DNA of 64,000 bases from Hyphomonadaceae bacterium JAD_PAG50586_4 (GCA_023242925.1 CP096134.1:3491501-3555500); one strand, 5' to 3'. Shown: positions 9,308-18,342, numbered from the stretch's first letter. Notes: a model not told the origin generated them from the letters alone. Made by a program: numbers and translations.

Positions 9308-9361
9308 ATCGGGCGCGAACCTGACGAGCGCCGCAGCGCCCGTCAAGCACGCGAAATGCCC

Positions 9362-10777
9362 CTATTGCGTCGCTGATCCGGCAGGAGCGGCCCGGCCGTA
9401 CCAATCGATCCGCCGGGTGGCGATCATGGTGGCGGCGATCACCGCGAAGGCGACCACGGAGCCGGCCAAAAGGGCGAAATCCTCCAAAGTCATCAGCACA
9501 TACATGGCGCCGTAGAGGCCGCTGAGGCCCAAAAGCGCCTTGAAGCCGACGGCCGCTGAGCGGAAGGACGCCCCTGCGTAATAAGCCAGCAGCAGCACGG
9601 TAGCGGCGGCCGCCATCATAAAGGCCTGGGTGAAGCCGATGATCTCGGTGATCGAGAGCAGCAGCAGGTAGAAAACGCACTGGGCCAGGCCGACCAGGAT
9701 GTATTGAGCGGCGTGGGCCTTCTTGCCGCTGACGGCCTCGAACACCAGCGTCGCCAGGAAGACGATGCCGATGAACATGATGCCGTATTCGATGGCGCGG
9801 CTGACACCTTGGTAGATGTCGTCAGCGGCGACGAAGCTGACAGCCATGTCGTGGCTGGCGATCTCGCCCAGATTGAAGGACGTGAGGTTGGCGGCCTTCG
9901 GCATGTTGCGGGCCACGAACGGCACGCGCCATTGGGCGTTGAAGCCCTCGCCTGTGAGCTCAACACCCTCGCTGGTTTGGAAATAGCCTTGCGCCCGCGT
10001 GGCGGTGGCATTGCCGCTTATGGTGACGGCGGTGTCCTGCGCGAAGGCGGCGACGGCGAAGCGCTGCGCCCCGCCCAGCACAATGCGGGTATCGACCACG
10101 AACGGCTCCGGGGCGCCGTTGAGCGGCGCAGGCGCGACGAAGGTTTGCAGCGGCCGCGTGGCGGGGACGGGCTCATAATGCGTTTGCCCGTTCGCGGCGG
10201 CGGCGAAGCCGAAGTCGAAATCGGAGCTGGGTTCAAGCGTGACCGTGTCGCCATTGGCGAAGCGCAATTCGGCGGCGTCACGGATGGTGCGGCTGTCACC
10301 GACGAACATCGCGATCTGTGCGTTATCCCACTCGAACACGTAAGACGGATCGAGCCCTTCAAGAGCGGCTGCGGGATCGAACTCAGCATGGAAATTCGTG
10401 CTCGCGTCAAAGGAATCGGCGCGATAGATGCCAAGCCGGCGTTGCGAGACCGCAAGCTGTGAGTCCGCCGTGCCGTTCGCAGCGAACACGATGTAGCGGC
10501 CGCGCTCGATGCTGGTTGAGACCTGGCCTTCCGTGCTGGTGATCTCGATGGCGCGGCGATAGGGCACCACCAGCATCGGCCCGCCGATCACTTGTTGGCC
10601 GCCGGCTTGCGCGCCGATCTCGGCAGTGACTTGGCGCGCACGCTGTTCGCGGCCTTCCATTAGCGCGCCGACCATGATGAGCGGGATGCCCATCGCCAGC
10701 ACAAGCGCGCAGACGAGCAGAAGTTTAAGGCCCAACGATCCGCGTGGGATCAGGCCGGATATAGGATTGGAGGTCAT
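9362..10777 (-). CDS. creD: CreD family inner-membrane protein
   Basis: 471 aa member of the CreD family. An N-terminal membrane helix (about 16-40) with the family motif LKLLLVCALVLAMGIPLIMV is followed by GPMLVVPYRR and a large periplasmic domain to about residue 330. Four to five hydrophobic helices then fill the C-terminal third (from IMFIGIVFLATLVFEAV). GGGGAG lies 5 nt before the ATG. In E. coli CreD is a target of the CreBC two-component system and affects envelope integrity and colicin tolerance; its molecular activity is unknown. No creB or creC is next to it here. Confidence 0.9.
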   Translation of the reverse strand: MTSNPISGLIPRGSLGLKLLLVCALVLAMGIPLIMVGALMEGREQRARQVTAEIGAQAGGQQVIGGPMLVVPYRRAIEITSTEGQVSTSIERGRYIVFAANGTADSQLAVSQRRLGIYRADSFDASTNFHAEFDPAAALEGLDPSYVFEWDNAQIAMFVGDSRTIRDAAELRFANGDTVTLEPSSDFDFGFAAAANGQTHYEPVPATRPLQTFVAPAPLNGAPEPFVVDTRIVLGGAQRFAVAAFAQDTAVTISGNATATRAQGYFQTSEGVELTGEGFNAQWRVPFVARNMPKAANLTSFNLGEIASHDMAVSFVAADDIYQGVSRAIEYGIMFIGIVFLATLVFEAVSGKKAHAAQYILVGLAQCVFYLLLLSITEIIGFTQAFMMAAAATVLLLAYYAGASFRSAAVGFKALLGLSGLYGAMYVLMTLEDFALLAGSVVAFAVIAATMIATRRIDWYGRAAPAGSATQ

Positions 10778-10797
10778 GCATTCTCCCCGAGTGGCAA

Positions 10798-10826
10798 ACG
10801 CCGATGCTTTGACGGCATCGCCGGCA
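10798..10826 (-). terminator. Weak hairpin downstream of the 10888-11481 gene
   Basis: On the minus strand GCGATGC, a loop CGTCAAA and GCATCGGC form a short stem (arms at 10802-10807 and 10815-10820), followed by only three T residues. It lies about 65 nt past the end of the upstream membrane-protein gene and just before creD. It may be a weak terminator or a leader hairpin of creD. Confidence 0.25.
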
Positions 10827-10887
10827 CAGGACGGGGAGCCGCGTCCGATTTATCGCTCAGGCGCTTGGGAGATTTTGTGCAGAGCCC

Positions 10888-11481
10888 TTAGGGGTCCATA
10901 TCGATGACGACGGCGTCGCGCGGCGGCGCCCAATCCTCTTCGGGCTGCGCCGGTGGCGGCGAGGTAAAGGCAATCACGAAGGCCGCAGCGCCCGCGAGCG
11001 CGCAGCCGAACGACCAGAGCGCGACGTTGCGATCATAGCCGGCTGCGGCGACCCTCGCGTCAGCTTGCTCCAAACGCGCTTGCCATCTCGCATTTGTGCT
11101 CGACTCAAACGTAGCTCGAGCTTTGGCCAGATCTTCTTCGTCGTAGCCGTCTTCACGCCGAAGCTTCTTTAAAAGCGCCTCGAGCTCAATGCGATCCTCC
11201 TCGGCATTCGCTTCCGGCCCGCGCACTTTGTATGCGCGCGCAGCGATCTGTCGCCGCGCTTCGATCAAACAAAACCCGATCAAAAACACCAACGGCAATG
11301 CAAAGCCCCACGGCGCCACTGCGGGCATCCAGGGGCGAAGGAAAAGCCCAAGCGAGCCAAGCACAAGCCCGCCCAGCACCAAGAATTCCACAATCGCTTG
11401 GCCGCGGTCGCCGAGGCTTGCGCGCAAGCGACGGCGGCGCGCGCCAATTTCAGCGAACATTGCAGAGATGAATCCACCCAT
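10888..11481 (-). CDS. Hypothetical three-helix membrane protein
   Basis: 197 aa protein of unknown function. From the start used here, two adjacent hydrophobic helices (about residues 29-45 and 53-73), a charged, helical, probably coiled-coil cytosolic middle (about 85-140, rich in Glu/Lys/Arg), and a third helix (about 148-170) before a short acidic C-terminus ending IDMDP. The start is uncertain: ATG 11481 (used), ATG 11460 and GTG 11553 are all possible and none has a strong ribosome site. Divergent from the asmA gene. I do not recognise the family. Confidence 0.55.
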   Translation of the reverse strand: MGGFISAMFAEIGARRRRLRASLGDRGQAIVEFLVLGGLVLGSLGLFLRPWMPAVAPWGFALPLVFLIGFCLIEARRQIAARAYKVRGPEANAEEDRIELEALLKKLRREDGYDEEDLAKARATFESSTNARWQARLEQADARVAAAGYDRNVALWSFGCALAGAAAFVIAFTSPPPAQPEEDWAPPRDAVVIDMDP

Positions 11482-11579
11482 ACCTGGCAAATAACCCAAG
11501 CCGGCGGACCCGCCTAGACCACGCTGCGTCTCGATTTTGTCGCGCGGGAACACTAGGTTGTGATCGAAGAGGACAATTC

Positions 11580-13679
11580 ATGGCGCTCAGCATCAAAGCC
11601 CTCAATCTGAAGACGATCGGTATCGCCATCGGCGCGCTCTTGGGCGTGCTCGTGTTGGCGGTGGTGCTCTTCTTCGTCTTCTTCCCCAAAGACCTCGCCG
11701 CCGCTGAAGCCGAGCGCCGCATCGAGGAAGCCACCGGCCGCGAACTCACGTTGGGCGACGATATCCAGATGACGTTCTGGCCAGCGCTCGGCTTTTCAGT
11801 GAACGACGCCTCGCTTTCAAACCCGGAAGGATTTTCGTCCGACGAAGCCTTCCTCGCCGCCAACCGCATCGTCTTTGCGGTGAAGGTGATGCCGCTGCTG
11901 CGCGGCGCGATCGAAGTGAAGGAATTGATCTTCGAGGGCGCTGAGGTGCGGCTGCGCGCCGAGGAAGACGGAGGCGCCAACAATTGGACCTTCCCGACCG
12001 AAAACAATTCGGAGGAAGAAACCACGCTCGAAGATCTGCGCCTCGATGACGTGCGCATGAGCGACAGCATGATCTCGTTCCAAGGCGCTGAAGGCGAGCC
12101 GCTGGTGTTGCAAGACGTTGACGCGAGCCTCGCGTTGCAATCGCTCGATCTGCCGGCGCAGCTGCAGGCGGCGTTCGACTATCGCAATCAGCGCGTCAAT
12201 CTCGACAGCACGATCGGCCTGCCGCGCGCAGTGCTGGAGCAAGGCGAGACCCCGCTCTCGGCCGCCGTGCGCGCCGCGCCGCTGCAAGCCAATTTCGAGG
12301 GATTGTTCAATTCCGCCACCGGCGCACTGACCGGCGGCATGGATGCGAGCGGCAATTCTTTGCGCGCGTTGATGGCCTGGATGGGCACGCCGATGGCGGC
12401 GGGCGGCGGCTTTGGGCCGTTCAATGTCGAAGGCCAAATGGTGCATGAGGGCCAGCAAACCGCGCTCACTGACGCCACACTGCGCCTCGACGATATCAAC
12501 GCCAACGGCAGTCTCACGCTGATCACGCAAGAGAGCGGCCGCTTGCGCGTCAATGGCGCCCTCAGCTCCGCCAATGTCGATCTCAACAATTACCTCGCAG
12601 CACCTGCGCAAGCCGGCCAGGACGGCGTGGAAGTCGACACCGCGTGGAGCACAGCGCCGCTCGACCTTTCAGGCCTGCGTGCGCTCGACGCGGACCTGCA
12701 GCTCAATCTCGGCGCCCTGCGCTTCCAGCGCATGAGCTTCACCGATGTCGCGCTGGCGCTACGCGTCGCCAACGGCGCGGCCGACGCCCGCCTCACCCGT
12801 ATCTCCATGTACGACGGCGGCGGCACGGCGCGGCTGATCGCTGACGGCTCGGGTTCGACGCCGCGCATCGCGTTCGAAATCGATGCGCAGAACATTCAAG
12901 CTGAAACGCTGCTGCGCGACGCGATCGGCTTCGACAAGATCGTCGGTCGCGGGCGTCTGCGCGCCTCGCTCGTCGGTACGGGCGCGTCGCAAGCGGCGCT
13001 GATGCGCAATCTCTCCGGCGCCGCGTCGTTCAATTTCAACGACGGCCAATGGAAAGGCGTGAACCTCGCGCAGATCGCGCGCACAGTGCAATCGGCGCTC
13101 ACGGGCGCCGCCGCCGGCGAAGGCTCCTCCACCGATTTCGCCGAACTTTCCTCCACCTTCACTGTGTCCAACGGCGTCATGGCCACCGACAATCTGCGCC
13201 TGCTCAATCCCTTCGTGCGCCTGGAAGGTCGCGGTCTTGTCGATATCGGCGCGCAAACCATGGACATGCGCATCACCCCGCGCGCGGTAAACAATGCGCA
13301 AGGCCAAGGCGGCGATCTCTCCGTTGCCGGCCTCGGCGTGCCGTTCCGCATCAGTGGGCCGTGGTCACGGGTGAGCTTCCGCCCGGCACTTGAAGACGTG
13401 GTGCAAAACCAATTGCGCGACATTCTCTCGCGCCAAGATCAAGGCAGCCCGCTCGCCTCGATCGGCGAAGCCCTGTTCGGCCGCACGCCCGCTGCGACCA
13501 CGCCGCCCGCAAACGAAACGCCAGCCGCGAGCGAGGGTGAAACACCCGCCGCCGAAACGCCTGCGGCCACACCAGCTCAACAAGAGCCGGCCCGTCCCAC
13601 CAATCCGCTGGAGGAAATGCTCCGCCGCGCCCGCGAACAACGCGAGCAAAAGCAAACAGCGCCGCCAACGACGCCCTAA
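11580..13679 (+). CDS. AsmA family protein
   Basis: 699 aa inner-membrane-anchored AsmA protein. One helix at about 14-36, then a long periplasmic region with the AsmA N-terminal signature (LTLGDDIQMTFWPALGFSV) and the C-terminal AsmA_2 domain (about 430-620, including IDIGAQTMDMRITPR-like strands). The last 55 residues are an Ala/Pro/Thr/Glu-rich tail. AGAGGAC precedes the ATG. AsmA-like proteins form hydrophobic-groove bridges that affect phospholipid transport to, or assembly of, the outer membrane; that role is family knowledge. The stop overlaps the stop of the convergent dehydratase by exactly 4 nt. Confidence 0.9.
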   Translation: MALSIKALNLKTIGIAIGALLGVLVLAVVLFFVFFPKDLAAAEAERRIEEATGRELTLGDDIQMTFWPALGFSVNDASLSNPEGFSSDEAFLAANRIVFAVKVMPLLRGAIEVKELIFEGAEVRLRAEEDGGANNWTFPTENNSEEETTLEDLRLDDVRMSDSMISFQGAEGEPLVLQDVDASLALQSLDLPAQLQAAFDYRNQRVNLDSTIGLPRAVLEQGETPLSAAVRAAPLQANFEGLFNSATGALTGGMDASGNSLRALMAWMGTPMAAGGGFGPFNVEGQMVHEGQQTALTDATLRLDDINANGSLTLITQESGRLRVNGALSSANVDLNNYLAAPAQAGQDGVEVDTAWSTAPLDLSGLRALDADLQLNLGALRFQRMSFTDVALALRVANGAADARLTRISMYDGGGTARLIADGSGSTPRIAFEIDAQNIQAETLLRDAIGFDKIVGRGRLRASLVGTGASQAALMRNLSGAASFNFNDGQWKGVNLAQIARTVQSALTGAAAGEGSSTDFAELSSTFTVSNGVMATDNLRLLNPFVRLEGRGLVDIGAQTMDMRITPRAVNNAQGQGGDLSVAGLGVPFRISGPWSRVSFRPALEDVVQNQLRDILSRQDQGSPLASIGEALFGRTPAATTPPANETPAASEGETPAAETPAATPAQQEPARPTNPLEEMLRRAREQREQKQTAPPTTP

Positions 13680-14800
13680 GCGAGTTTCAGTTCAGTCTCT
13701 TCAGCGGCGACGGCGGTCGCCACGGCGGCGAACAATTCGCCGGTCAGCTCCACCTCGGCGCCTTCGCGCGCGAGCAGCGCTAGGCGCTCCATCAATTCAT
13801 GCAATTCGCCCAGGCCGCGCGGGGGCGATTGCGCCGCAATGAGCCCGGCCGCGGGGCCTGGCCCTTCCTGCTCGTCCGACGCGATCAGGCTTTCATGCAG
13901 CTTTTCGCCCGGACGCAGGCCAGTGAAGACGATGCCGACGTCCTCCTCCGGGCGCTTGCCCGCAAGCCGGATCGTTTCGCGCGCCAATTCCACGATCGAG
14001 AGCGCTTCGCCCATGTCGATCGTCAGCACAGCGCCGCGACGCTCATCCGAGAAGCTCGCGGCGGCGGCGTGCAACAGCGCGTCGGCGGCTTGCGGGATCG
14101 AGATGAAATAACGCGTCACTTGCGGATCAGTGACTGTAAGCGGGCCGCCCTTGGCCAATTGCTTCTCAAAGATCGGCGCTACTGATCCAGCGGAGCCCAG
14201 CACATTGCCCAGACGTACCGGAATCGCACGGCGCGGGCCGCGCCGATCGAGCGCCTGGCAATACATTTCGCCCAAGCGCTTCGACGCGCCCATCACGCCC
14301 GACGGATCAACCGCCTTGTCGGTCGAGAGGAAAATCAGCTCCGCATCCACCAGCTGCGCGGCTTCCGCAACATTGCGCAGGCCGCTCACATTGGTGAGCA
14401 CGCCTTCGCTCGGGAACGCTTCCACAAGCGGCACCTGTTTCAGCGCGGCCGCGTGGAAAACAATTTCTGGCCGCTCACGCGTGAACCAGCGGCGCATTGA
14501 GGCTGCGTCACGCACATCGGCGATCACCACGCGCGCACCGCGCAATTCGTTGCCAATGCGGAAGAGATTATATTCAGAGCTATCGAGCAATGTCAGCTGC
14601 GCCGGATTGCAGGCCGCCACGCGGCGGGCGAGCTCCGAGCCAATCGAACCGCCGCCGCCCGTGATCAACACGCGCTTACCGGCAAACGTCTTGTCGATGC
14701 GGGCAGCGTCGATATCAGCCAGCGAACCGCCGATCAGATCTCCAAGCGCCAACGGCCGCAGCAGGCCGCCTTCGATCAATTCAATGCGAGATCCGCGCAT
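13676..14800 (-). CDS. CapD/FlaA1-like polysaccharide biosynthesis dehydratase, catalytic domain
   Basis: 374 aa NAD-dependent sugar-nucleotide dehydratase/epimerase of the CapD (Polysacc_synt_2) type. The Rossmann motif is ITGGGGSIGSELA (about 46-58). FLSTDKAVDPSGVMGASKR is the family's active-site region, and GLRPGEKLHESL is the conserved C-terminal block. Relatives such as PglF, WbpM and FlaA1 are UDP-GlcNAc 4,6-dehydratases acting in capsule, O-antigen or glycan synthesis. Usual full-length members have an N-terminal membrane region plus a CoA_binding_3 nucleotide-fold domain; here the catalytic part begins at its own ATG and the nucleotide-fold half is in the preceding overlapping frame. 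No membrane segment is seen. The stop overlaps asmA by 4 nt. Confidence 0.85.
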   Translation of the reverse strand: MRGSRIELIEGGLLRPLALGDLIGGSLADIDAARIDKTFAGKRVLITGGGGSIGSELARRVAACNPAQLTLLDSSEYNLFRIGNELRGARVVIADVRDAASMRRWFTRERPEIVFHAAALKQVPLVEAFPSEGVLTNVSGLRNVAEAAQLVDAELIFLSTDKAVDPSGVMGASKRLGEMYCQALDRRGPRRAIPVRLGNVLGSAGSVAPIFEKQLAKGGPLTVTDPQVTRYFISIPQAADALLHAAAASFSDERRGAVLTIDMGEALSIVELARETIRLAGKRPEEDVGIVFTGLRPGEKLHESLIASDEQEGPGPAAGLIAAQSPPRGLGELHELMERLALLAREGAEVELTGELFAAVATAVAAEETELKLA

Positions 14801-15059
14801 TGGCGGCTTTGTGCAGCAGATCGCGGGACAACGCGGCCGAACGCGGCGGCTCGGCCAAAATCAGCGTTTCACAAGCTAAAACGTCAGCATTCAGCGCGTC
14901 CCACGCGGGAAGTCTTGCAATCAGCTGCGGCTCGACTTCGCCAGGACCGATGACGATGGCGCCCAGCAAGGTCATTCCACGCGCGCGCCAAGTTTCGCGT
15001 GCGGACCAAGCGTCGCGCACGGCAGAGGCGGAGCCCATTATGACCGATGGCAGCGTCAT
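14781..15059 (-). CDS. Detached N-terminal nucleotide-fold domain of the CapD-like protein
   Basis: 92 aa frame ending 20 nt inside the catalytic CapD gene, one frame away. It reads as a shortened CoA_binding_3 domain: VIMGSASAVRDAW at the position of the usual glycine-rich loop, GAIVIGPGEVE, then ACETLILAEPPRSAALSRDLLHKAANARI, which in intact homologues runs straight into the RIELIEGGLLRPL sequence found at the start of the next gene. So the two frames together make one protein without the membrane helices. Either the gene is split with coupled starts, or an indel near 14785-14800 separates them. The start is ambiguous (ATG 15059 or 15038; the frame is open to 15125). Confidence 0.6.
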   Translation of the reverse strand: MTLPSVIMGSASAVRDAWSARETWRARGMTLLGAIVIGPGEVEPQLIARLPAWDALNADVLACETLILAEPPRSAALSRDLLHKAANARISH

Positions 15060-15230
15060 CCCCTCGCCGACCCAATAATCCGACCGACACCCTCTTGCCG
15101 AACCAAACGGTCCTGTCCACCGCAAGCTTCAGCAGAGGGCGTAACAATTCCCTGATCTAACGCGGCTGTACAGTCTTTCCGTCGAAAAACATGCGCCTGC
15201 CTGCGAATTCGCCATGCGTCGGGCTGGGGA

Positions 15231-15983
15231 TTAGTCGGGCAATGTGACACGCGCGTTACACGCGGCGACTTCAAGCGGCTGGTCGAGGCGTTCACCGCTA
15301 ATGCGGAACTCGCCGCCCGCAGCCTTCACCAGCGCGCAGCCCGCGGCCACGTCCCAAATCATGGAACCGGATTCACGATAGGCCTCGGCGCGCCCAGCGG
15401 CGACGTAAGCCAGCGCAGAGGCAGCCGACCCGATCATCCGAACTTTGCGCCATGTCTTCAGACGCTCCTCGAACAGACGCATGGATTCAGGCGTGGCGCG
15501 CGAGGGAACTCCGGTCTGCAGGATACCGCTGGCGGGCGCATCGATCTCCGAAACACGCATCGGCGCGCCATTGAGCCAGGCGCCTTCGCCGACGATGCCG
15601 GTGAAGCGTTCGTTCAAGGCAAAGCAATCGACCACGCCCAAGATCGGCTGACCGTTGTCGAGCAGTGCGATCGAGACGGCGCAATGGGGATAGTCGCGCA
15701 AATAATTGACGCTGCCGTCAAGTGGATCGACCGCCCAGACGAAGCGGTCGCCCCGCGCCGTCGCGCGCACCCAACCGGCCTCTTCCGAGATCACAGCGTA
15801 GGGCGAAGCCTTCTCCAACGCGGCAAGGATCAACGCCTCGGCGTGCTTGTCAGCGTCGATTTTGACCTCGCGGCCCTCCTCGGCGGCGATCACGCTCCAT
15901 GCAGTGCGGTGCGCCTTCAAAGCAGCGCCCGCTTCGATGGCGGCGGCTTCGGCGATGGCCAAGAGATCGCGATATTCGCTCAA
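15231..15983 (-). CDS. Inositol monophosphatase/CysQ family phosphatase
   Basis: 250 aa Mg-dependent, lithium-sensitive-type phosphatase of the IMPase superfamily. Metal-binding motifs are visible: EEAGW (about 67-71), WAVDPLDGSVNY (about 84-95, the DPxDG(S/T) motif) and WDVAAG near residue 210. The family includes inositol-1-phosphatase, CysQ (3'-phosphoadenosine 5'-phosphate) and others; the substrate cannot be settled from sequence alone. The start is TTG 15983, because AGGAG lies 6 nt upstream and the protein begins LSEYRDLLAIAEAAA in line with the family; the open frame extends further to a TTG at 16070 without coding character. Divergent from the coiled-coil membrane gene, 86 bp apart. 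Confidence 0.85.
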   Translation of the reverse strand: MSEYRDLLAIAEAAAIEAGAALKAHRTAWSVIAAEEGREVKIDADKHAEALILAALEKASPYAVISEEAGWVRATARGDRFVWAVDPLDGSVNYLRDYPHCAVSIALLDNGQPILGVVDCFALNERFTGIVGEGAWLNGAPMRVSEIDAPASGILQTGVPSRATPESMRLFEERLKTWRKVRMIGSAASALAYVAAGRAEAYRESGSMIWDVAAGCALVKAAGGEFRISGERLDQPLEVAACNARVTLPD

Positions 15984-16069
15984 GTTGGGCTCCTGAAGGC
16001 GTGATAGCGCCCCCGCTCCCCTTGGAGAAGCGCTGGTTCCGCGCTTTAGTGCCGCCCCGGGAGCGGGCA

Positions 16070-17448
16070 ATGGACGGCGGCGGGCAAGCCAGGGCCAATC
16101 AACGCGCGGCCAAGCCGCCGCAAGGCTTCAGCACTTCGGCGCTGGAGAAGCGGTTGCAGCTGCGCAAACGCGCCCGCGAGGACGCCGCCCACAATTCCCC
16201 CGCCACGATTCCGAGGACCTCTCGGCCGCCGAACGCGCCGTGCTGGAAGCTGTCACGGCAGAGCGTGCGCACGTCGATCAAGCGCGCAATGAAGCGAAGA
16301 CGGAAGCTGAACGACGCCTGCGGGCGCTGGCGCCCACGCCGCAGGATTTCGCCGGCCCCGCGCTCGATGCGCGGCTAGCGCTAAAACAAGCCGCCGGGCG
16401 CGTCGGCCATGATTGGGGCGAAGCCGCCGATCGCGCCGCCCAAGCGCGCGAAGATCTCGACGCCTTCAAGCGCGCCAACCAATTGCGCCGCTCCGCCGTC
16501 TATCCCAGCTCAACGTTGTTGCAGGCGGGGCTCTTGCTTTGCGCGGCGGTGTTTGAAGCCTTGTTCAGCGCCGCACTCTTCGCCGAGGACGATGCGCGCG
16601 GCCTGGTCGGCGGCGCCATCACCGCGATCGGCCTCTCGGGCGCCAATGTCGCGCTTGGCTATCTCGCGGGCTTTCTGGGGCTGCGATACCTTCAGCATAT
16701 CAAGCTGCCGATCAAAGTGATGGGCGCAGCCGCGTTCACTTTGTTCACCGCGCTCGCGCTGATGCTCAATCTCTTCGCCGCCGATTGGCGAGACCAGATG
16801 GCGGCGATGGCGGGGCGTGAAGTGGATATGGGCTCCGACGCCAGCTTGCGTTTGTGGTCGCTGCTGCAATTGGATTCGCCGCAAGCCGTCATCTTGCTCA
16901 TGCTCGGCGCCGGCGTCTGGGTGTTCGCCACGCTCAAAGGCTATTCCGGCTTCGACGACCCTTACCCCGATTTCAGCAAGATGGATCGCGCATCGCGAGG
17001 CGCCGCCGATGCACTCTCCGACTTACGCGCCAAAGCGCGACGCGAACTGGAAGCGCCGATCGAAACCGCGAAGATCGCGCTCGCTGCGCGGCTCGAAAAG
17101 ATGCGCGCCGAATATGAAGCGATGAGCAAGGCCTTTGACACCGCCGCGCTCAAAATAGAGACGCTGGATTCCAAAGCACGTGCGCTCGATGAAGCCGCCA
17201 CCGGCGCGATCCACATTTATCGCCAAGAGAACGCCGCCGCTCGCACCACACCGGCGCCGCCCTATTTCAGCGTGGCGCCGTCCGTCGCCGGCCCATCGCT
17301 CGACGCGCTCGGCCCCTCCGCATCCATGATCGATGATGCGCGCGTGCGCCTAGAAGAAGCGCAGAACCAATCGACGCAAGCGCTCGAAGGCCTGCTGCAC
17401 GATCTCGAAGACGCGGCCAAACGCTTAGACGCAGGCGCGGCTGCATGA
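16070..17448 (+). CDS. Unrecognised four-helix membrane protein flanked by coiled coils (frameshifted at a C run)
   Basis: The continuous frame is 16240-17448 (GTG start, 402 aa). Better evidence points to a start at ATG 16070, preceded 6 nt upstream by GGGAG. That frame reads about 40 residues including ALEKRLQLRKRARED, then is lost at a run of five C (16197-16201). Adding one C joins it to DSEDLSAAERAVLEAV of the main frame. The protein then has a charged coiled coil (to about residue 155 of the joined product), four hydrophobic helices (SSTLLQAGLLLCAAVFEAL; AIGLSGANVALGYLAGFLGL; MGAAAFTLFTALALMLNLF; AVILLMLGAGVWVFATL), the motif KGYSGFDDPYPDFSKMD, and a second long coiled coil of about 110 residues. 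The function is unknown. The architecture suggests a membrane-tethered scaffold or mechanosensor-like protein; that is inference. Confidence 0.65.
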
Positions 17449-17469
17449 GGCGCGGGCGCGGCGCGGGCG

Positions 17470-17877
17470 GTGCTGGGCGTCGTGCTCATCGTTGCGGCGA
17501 TGCTTGTGTTGGGGGCTTGGGCAGCGGCGACCTTCGTTCTACGCCCCCCCACCGACGAAGAACCCCTCCGCCGCACCGACGCGCCGCGCGAACAAACCAA
17601 TCCGCTGTCGGAAAACGCGCGCATGGCGCAGCAGCGCTGGGACAAAGACTTCGCCGGCGCGATCGACAGCCCATTGCGCAGGGCCCAATCGGGCGGCCCA
17701 GCCCGCGCTTCGCCGATCATCACCAGCCTGCGCGCCGTCGCCGCCGACCCTGATTTCGACACCGAAATCCCCAGCCCGGACCACACCGAGCGCCAGTCCG
17801 TTGCGCTCGCGGAATTTTATCCGGCATTTTTCGACACCTCGGATGTCCAAACTGTAAGCTTCGACCCAGCGCCCTAG
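17470..17877 (+). CDS. Hypothetical single-pass membrane protein
   Basis: 135 aa: one N-terminal hydrophobic helix (residues 1-24, GVVLIVAAMLVLGAWAAATFV) followed by a polar, Pro/Arg/Asp-rich region with no recognised domain. It begins with GTG 21 nt after the TGA of the coiled-coil gene and in the same frame; an alternative ATG at 17445 overlaps that stop (ATGA) but lies in another frame, so an indel in this GC-rich stretch is possible and the start is uncertain. Very likely cotranscribed with, and a partner of, the upstream four-helix protein. I do not recognise the family. Confidence 0.5.
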   Translation: MLGVVLIVAAMLVLGAWAAATFVLRPPTDEEPLRRTDAPREQTNPLSENARMAQQRWDKDFAGAIDSPLRRAQSGGPARASPIITSLRAVAADPDFDTEIPSPDHTERQSVALAEFYPAFFDTSDVQTVSFDPAP

Positions 17878-17945
17878 CACGTAGCATTCGCGACGCACCG
17901 ACTCATATTAGACTGGTCCGTGGGCAGGCATTCCTGGAGGCATGG

Positions 17946-18290
17946 GTGAGCACGTTTTCTTGGCAAGGCGGCACAGGCCGTTGGTACGAGTTCGAAATCG
18001 TGCGCGCGCAACGCGTGTGGGAACCAGTGGGCGGCGTCTATATGTTCGTGAAGCCGCAAGAGCAGGCGCAGGATTGGGGCGGCCCGATCTCGCTGTTCGT
18101 CGCCAAGACCGATGATTTCTCCACCACGCTGGCGCGTCATGACATGTGGCAAGCGGCGCAAAATCTCGGCGCGAAAGAGATCCACATCCTCGTCGTAAAA
18201 GACCCGCAAACGCGCGAACGCGTCGAAAAGGACGTGCTCGAAGCCCAAGCGCCGATCCTCAATCGCAACATGCTCCGCCGCGTCGCTTAA
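17946..18290 (+). CDS. Degenerate GIY-YIG-like small protein
   Basis: 114 aa. The order GGVYMFVKP, then SLFVAKTDDFSTTLARH, then IHILVVKDPQTRERVEKDVLEAQAPILNRNM follows the GIY-YIG fold: GVYM as the GIY strand, LFVAKT in place of YIG, R/H downstream, and the terminal Glu and Asn. The usual catalytic Tyr pair is only partly kept (Val-Tyr in the first strand, Phe-Val in the second), so it is more likely a non-nuclease or weakly active relative. This assignment is by eye. GTG start with GGAGG 5 nt upstream. It follows the membrane/coiled-coil genes after 68 bp. Confidence 0.6.
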   Translation: MSTFSWQGGTGRWYEFEIVRAQRVWEPVGGVYMFVKPQEQAQDWGGPISLFVAKTDDFSTTLARHDMWQAAQNLGAKEIHILVVKDPQTRERVEKDVLEAQAPILNRNMLRRVA

Positions 18291-18342
18291 ACGGACGACA
18301 GGTCACATTACGGATGCGCGCCGCAGGCGTTAGGAGCAGTGC

